A stretch of DNA of 64,000 nt, from positions 565,256-629,255 of the forward strand of contig VZSE01010018.1 in assembly GCA_013398275.1 (NCBI GenBank). Direction: 5' to 3'. Source of the DNA: Promerops cafer. Taxonomy: Eukaryota > Chordata > Aves > Passeriformes > Nectariniidae. Below, in pieces: positions 60,257 to 64,000 of this stretch. Numbering within the stretch: the stretch's first letter is position 1; each line of letters begins with the position of its first letter. Made by a program: the position numbers and the translations under genes. The notes below the pieces were generated by a model. It did no database searches. It was not told the DNA's origin and saw only the letters and a program-made list of their open reading frames with translations.

Positions 60257-63200
60257 AAGCACAAATTCTAATTTAGCTTGCCCAACAAACTTCTGATTGC
60301 CTTTCCCATTATCTGGGAAAGGTCTGATATTAGGGCACTTCCAGAGAGGCTGCATTTGAAGCCTGTCAAAAATCAAACCCCACGCACAGTAGGTCTGAAG
60401 CACTGCTCTCACAAAGGATGCCTTTGACCTCTGCATGAGCCAGTATCTCTTGAGGGAGGGAAGTTCTGCAGCTGAGTCAAACCAAGCTTAAGAGACACAC
60501 TGGGTAGCACAGGGATGGAAAAGGTAGGAAATTGTTCGAATCGATCCACAAACACCTTTAGAGAGGGTGTTCAAGCCCTTTCATTAGATGCATTTTCTTC
60601 CCAGGCTTCAAAGAGGCACCTGTCACAGCTGCCACCACTGCTGCGTGCAGTTGCAATGAGGCTGGAACCAGAACACACACAAAAATAATAATTATAAGGG
60701 GAGAAAGGGAAGGAAAAGGTTCCCTTGTGACTAAATGAACAAAGCCTGAAAATTTAAGCTGTATATCTGGAGAAAGGAGGAGGAAGGGGATTGACAATAT
60801 GATAATATACAGCAACAGAAAGCCTGGCTCTTTGACATTTTTAGACAAAGAAACTCAGTTCCTGTATAACAAAACATTTTGGTTTTCGAAGTAAAACTTC
60901 TGCAACACCGATGAGACAGGAACAAAGAAAATGGTGTGAAGACATAGTGGACAAGTGAACATGACCACAGATTGGCAAGAACCTTAATGAGGGACATAAA
61001 AACCTCCTCCACATTACTTCCATAAATAATTCTGGCCAGAGAAAACTAAAAAAATAAACTGTGAGTAAAAGCTATATTTCTAGCAGCAGGCTAAACATTC
61101 TTCTGGGCAAATATTCTTTCAGAAATAAGAAAGAAATGTTCCTCTTTTTTGCCTTTTTGATTACAAAATAATTCTACATACGGATAAAATGTCAGTATTA
61201 TATACCGGTAAGAAAAATGTTATTTCATAAACAGTGGACTACAAACTAGCTTTTAAATATTGGAAGATTGACAAAAACTTGAAAAAGGTTTCAAGACATA
61301 ATTTTAAGACTAGCTACTGGTCTTTGTACATATACTTGAGCATGAACTACTTCATGAAGAAACAGAGGGAGAACATGAATCCCTGTGTAGTTTTTCTTTG
61401 TGTGTTTGGTTTTTTTGAGAAAGACCCCTCAAATAAACATACATATAAATTCATAGTCAGAGAGAAGTCCACGTGAGAGTGACATCAACTGAGTGGCATG
61501 AAAGCTGCTCTGACTGGACAGAGAATAACCAGCTCAGCATTTATGATGATTTTGGATGAGGATATCCCACCGTTTCCCACTGTAACACATTAAGGCACTG
61601 GGATTGGGAACAGAAAGACGAAGTAGGAAGAATGAAAAGGAAAGTGTTCAGTTTTCATTGCTAACTGCTTTCATTCCTTCCCTTGTGCACTTGCTTAAGA
61701 TACATTTACACAGTCCAGCAATAAGACACTTGTGCTTCTTTGTATCTTATCCGAATACATGCAGTTCCACACACAAATTTACTTATAGTTTGAATACACA
61801 GGATGATTTGATTCCAGCAATTGTTCTTTCCTCCTCTGTAAACTAGTGCTGTGTGTAAGTTCATATCCATTCTCATGTCCAGTTTCAAGTTCTGCTTGAG
61901 CCTTGAGCCCTAGAGGACCCTTACTGCTGCTGGTTTTTGCGTGCTAGATTTTGAGCTTCTACAACAAAATGACTGACATTTGCAGGCAAAGCGGGGGAAG
62001 AAGTAAATTGGCAATTTACAATATTGCACTGGAGTACAGCTATAGTGCTGTTTGCTTGTAAGAAAGGAAAATTGCTGCTGGATTTCCCTGTTGCTCGGTT
62101 TTACCAATAAAAAAGTCAATTACTTTGGCCAGAGCAAAACGATCACTCAAAGGAGAAAAAGTTTTTTGAATAATATCAAACACAACATCAGTAGAAAAAC
62201 ACTGAAGGATGGATCACCTTTCAGAGGCAAGTGAGAGCACAACATGGCTGCACCAATGGCACACATTAATGAAGGAGGTGGGGTGTCACTCCTACTGCTC
62301 ACACTGAATTTCTCAAGTGTACAGGGCCATGCTTGCTCCAATGCATTAAAACTAGAATAAATTCAGACCTCAGTTGTCTTTGCTCAGTTTCTTGTTTTAG
62401 ATACAGATACACATCTTTTAGCTGAGGTCTACATGTTTATTAATTTTACCTAAATGTTAACAAATAAATTCTTCATAAAAGGAGCTATGGCAATAAATCA
62501 TGCTATTCAAATTAAATATTTCAAACACTACTGATTAAAAAAACCCACAGCTTATCTGGAGATTACATGGCCTACAGTGTGATGCTGTCATTCCCTTTCT
62601 GGTATCACAATATTTTTCAAATCCATGAGAATGAAGAAGAGACAAGCAAAGATAGACGAGACACTCACTGAGTTTAGGACTTGATAAGAAATCTTGGTGG
62701 AAATAAATTATATTGTTAGCAAACAATATAGAAAATTCCTTGGGTCAAAGAATCTTACTCACCATAGGTTATATCCTTTTATTTAAAAACTATTTTAGTA
62801 CCAAAAAAATAGAAAAAAAAAAATGGAAAACCGTCTCACACAAAAACCACAGGTTTGTGGTTTTCATTCATCCATTTCTGTGTCTTGCAATCTATCAAGT
62901 TTATGTAATATTTCAAGAAACTATCACCAAAGAGAAATAATTCGGCAGCTGTGAAAAGTAGGTCAGAGAACCTGCCCAACTCAGCCAAGAATCAAGGACT
63001 CTGGAAGGATCTGCTTAAGGTAAAAAATAAATAACTAAAGAGGGACATATTCCTGGTGGACTTAAATTAAACAAAGCTAGTGTCTAAATTGATTCCAGGA
63101 GATGACCAATATAAAATCTCCCTGCCTGAATCCAAACATACCTCAGATGGAATTTAAAAGTCCAAACACACAAATTCTGGCTCATACAGAAAAAAGGGTT

Positions 63201-64000
63201 CAACTTCGGCATTAACCAAAATTTCCAAACTTCATACTGAGTGTTCCTAAAACATTGAGAATGCTGTTATTTTGTATAAATCATTCCTACAGCAGGATGT
63301 TGAACCATCTTTGAAAGAACAACAAAAATTATTATTTGTAGCTAATGACATAAGCTGAGAAAGAGATTGCCTCTACTAGTAAAAAGATGACCTGCAAATT
63401 AAGCAAAGAAATAAAGTTTAGCAACAGCCAACAGGTATTTGTCAAGAATAAATTTTGCCAAACACAATCCCTTTTCCTTTTATGACTCCATAATATGCTT
63501 TCCTTGGGGAAAAAGCAGTAAATGCTATACGCCTGGAGTTTAGTAAAGCAGTATCTGACATGCCCATCTCGTAAACAAGTTACAGATCTGTGTCTAGAGG
63601 AAACCACTGTGAAATAGCTGCACAGCAAAACAAGTCAACAGAAAATGGGAACTAGACCAGCCTTCTGGTAAACATCTAGCCAAGTGAATGATTGTCAAAG
63701 TTTCACTTTAAATTAGAAAGAACATTATTAATATGGGCTTCTTTGAGTTTACTCCAATCTCACATCGTTTGATATTTTACAGAAGACCAGAAGGATAGAA
63801 AGGAAAACTGGCTTTAAATTTGCATCAGGCTTCAAGAGGTTAACAAACTCTTTGAAAACCTGGTTTAAAATTCAAGAGGATGTTTATACTGCTTTTAAGA
63901 TTTACAGCAGACAATATAAGAAGCAGTAGAGTTAAACGGAAGTGTGGTGAATTTAAGGTAGGTAAAACGTTTAAGGTAGGAAAACCTTTCTAACTGAAAC

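Larger units (their letters stand above)
55250..64000. other. Gene-free A+T-rich DNA to the end of the window
   Basis: About 8.7 kb without a supported gene, RNA gene or recognised transposon. Low-complexity patches include A11 (55419-55429), a T-rich run (59187-59217) and short AAC repeats (60240-60256). The part at 59820-60700 is somewhat richer in G+C. A degenerate A-box/B-box pair near 60500-60542 is discussed and rejected. Open frames stay below 100 codons. Confidence 0.5.

Noticed and set aside
60500..60542. tRNA-like A box (TGGGTAGCACAGG) and B box (GTTCGAATC) at tRNA-like spacing
   Set aside because: No acceptor or anticodon stem can be folded around them, and there is no T run close downstream as a Pol III stop. 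It may be a very old tRNA-SINE relic, but the support is too thin.
1..64000. CRISPR arrays, operons, prophage, IS elements, CpG-island promoters
   Set aside because: No evenly spaced direct repeats, no compact gene arrays, and no CpG-rich promoter-like island of useful length. The sequence is of vertebrate type.

Overview
This window looks like nuclear DNA from a bird, most likely a songbird (passerine). Five CR1 LINE fragments are present, including one with the avian CR1 3' tail (ATTCTATAATTCTGTGATTC near 20780-20806). At 12332-12675 there is a shortened solo LTR of a type I recognise from passerine genomes. The DNA is A+T-rich, CpG-poor and full of simple repeats, with no operon-like gene packing.

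No confident protein-coding gene, rRNA, tRNA or CRISPR array is visible. The open frames are short, scattered over all six frames, often lack an ATG, and many lie inside repeats. The window is best read as a gene desert or part of a very large intron; the sequence alone cannot say which.

Layout. 1-12331: unique A+T-rich DNA with an old MIR-like SINE (2012-2117), a perfect 25-bp tandem duplication (6084-6133), a CR1 fragment (6366-6585) and a compound GGAA/GAAA microsatellite (9411-9516). 12332-12675: the solo LTR. 12676-24536: unique DNA with a palindromic AAT/ATT tract (17713-17750), an AGAAG microsatellite fused to a CR1 (20317-20808), a recursive-splice-like signal (21398-21422) and a less A+T-rich block of unknown origin (24050-24500). 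24540-35495: CR1 fragments at both ends, with a GGAA repeat beside the only ambiguous base (31963) and another MIR-like relic (33737-33840). 35496-37260: the longest open frame (199 codons from ATG) and, on the minus strand, a candidate terminal exon with acceptor, open frame and AATAAA. 37261-54061: mostly unique, with amniote MIR relics, a coding-like frame with splice-like signals (45253-45648), a 12-bp minisatellite (49713-49747) and a coding-like block (52960-53219). 54062-64000: a CR1 fragment, a G+C-richer patch with an inverted homeodomain-type repeat (55066-55098), then featureless A+T-rich DNA.

No genes can be shown to work together here. The leads worth following are the recursive-splice-like site, three or four possible unannotated exons, and several stretches that read like conserved noncoding regulatory DNA. 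All are inferences that need alignment to other bird genomes or RNA data.
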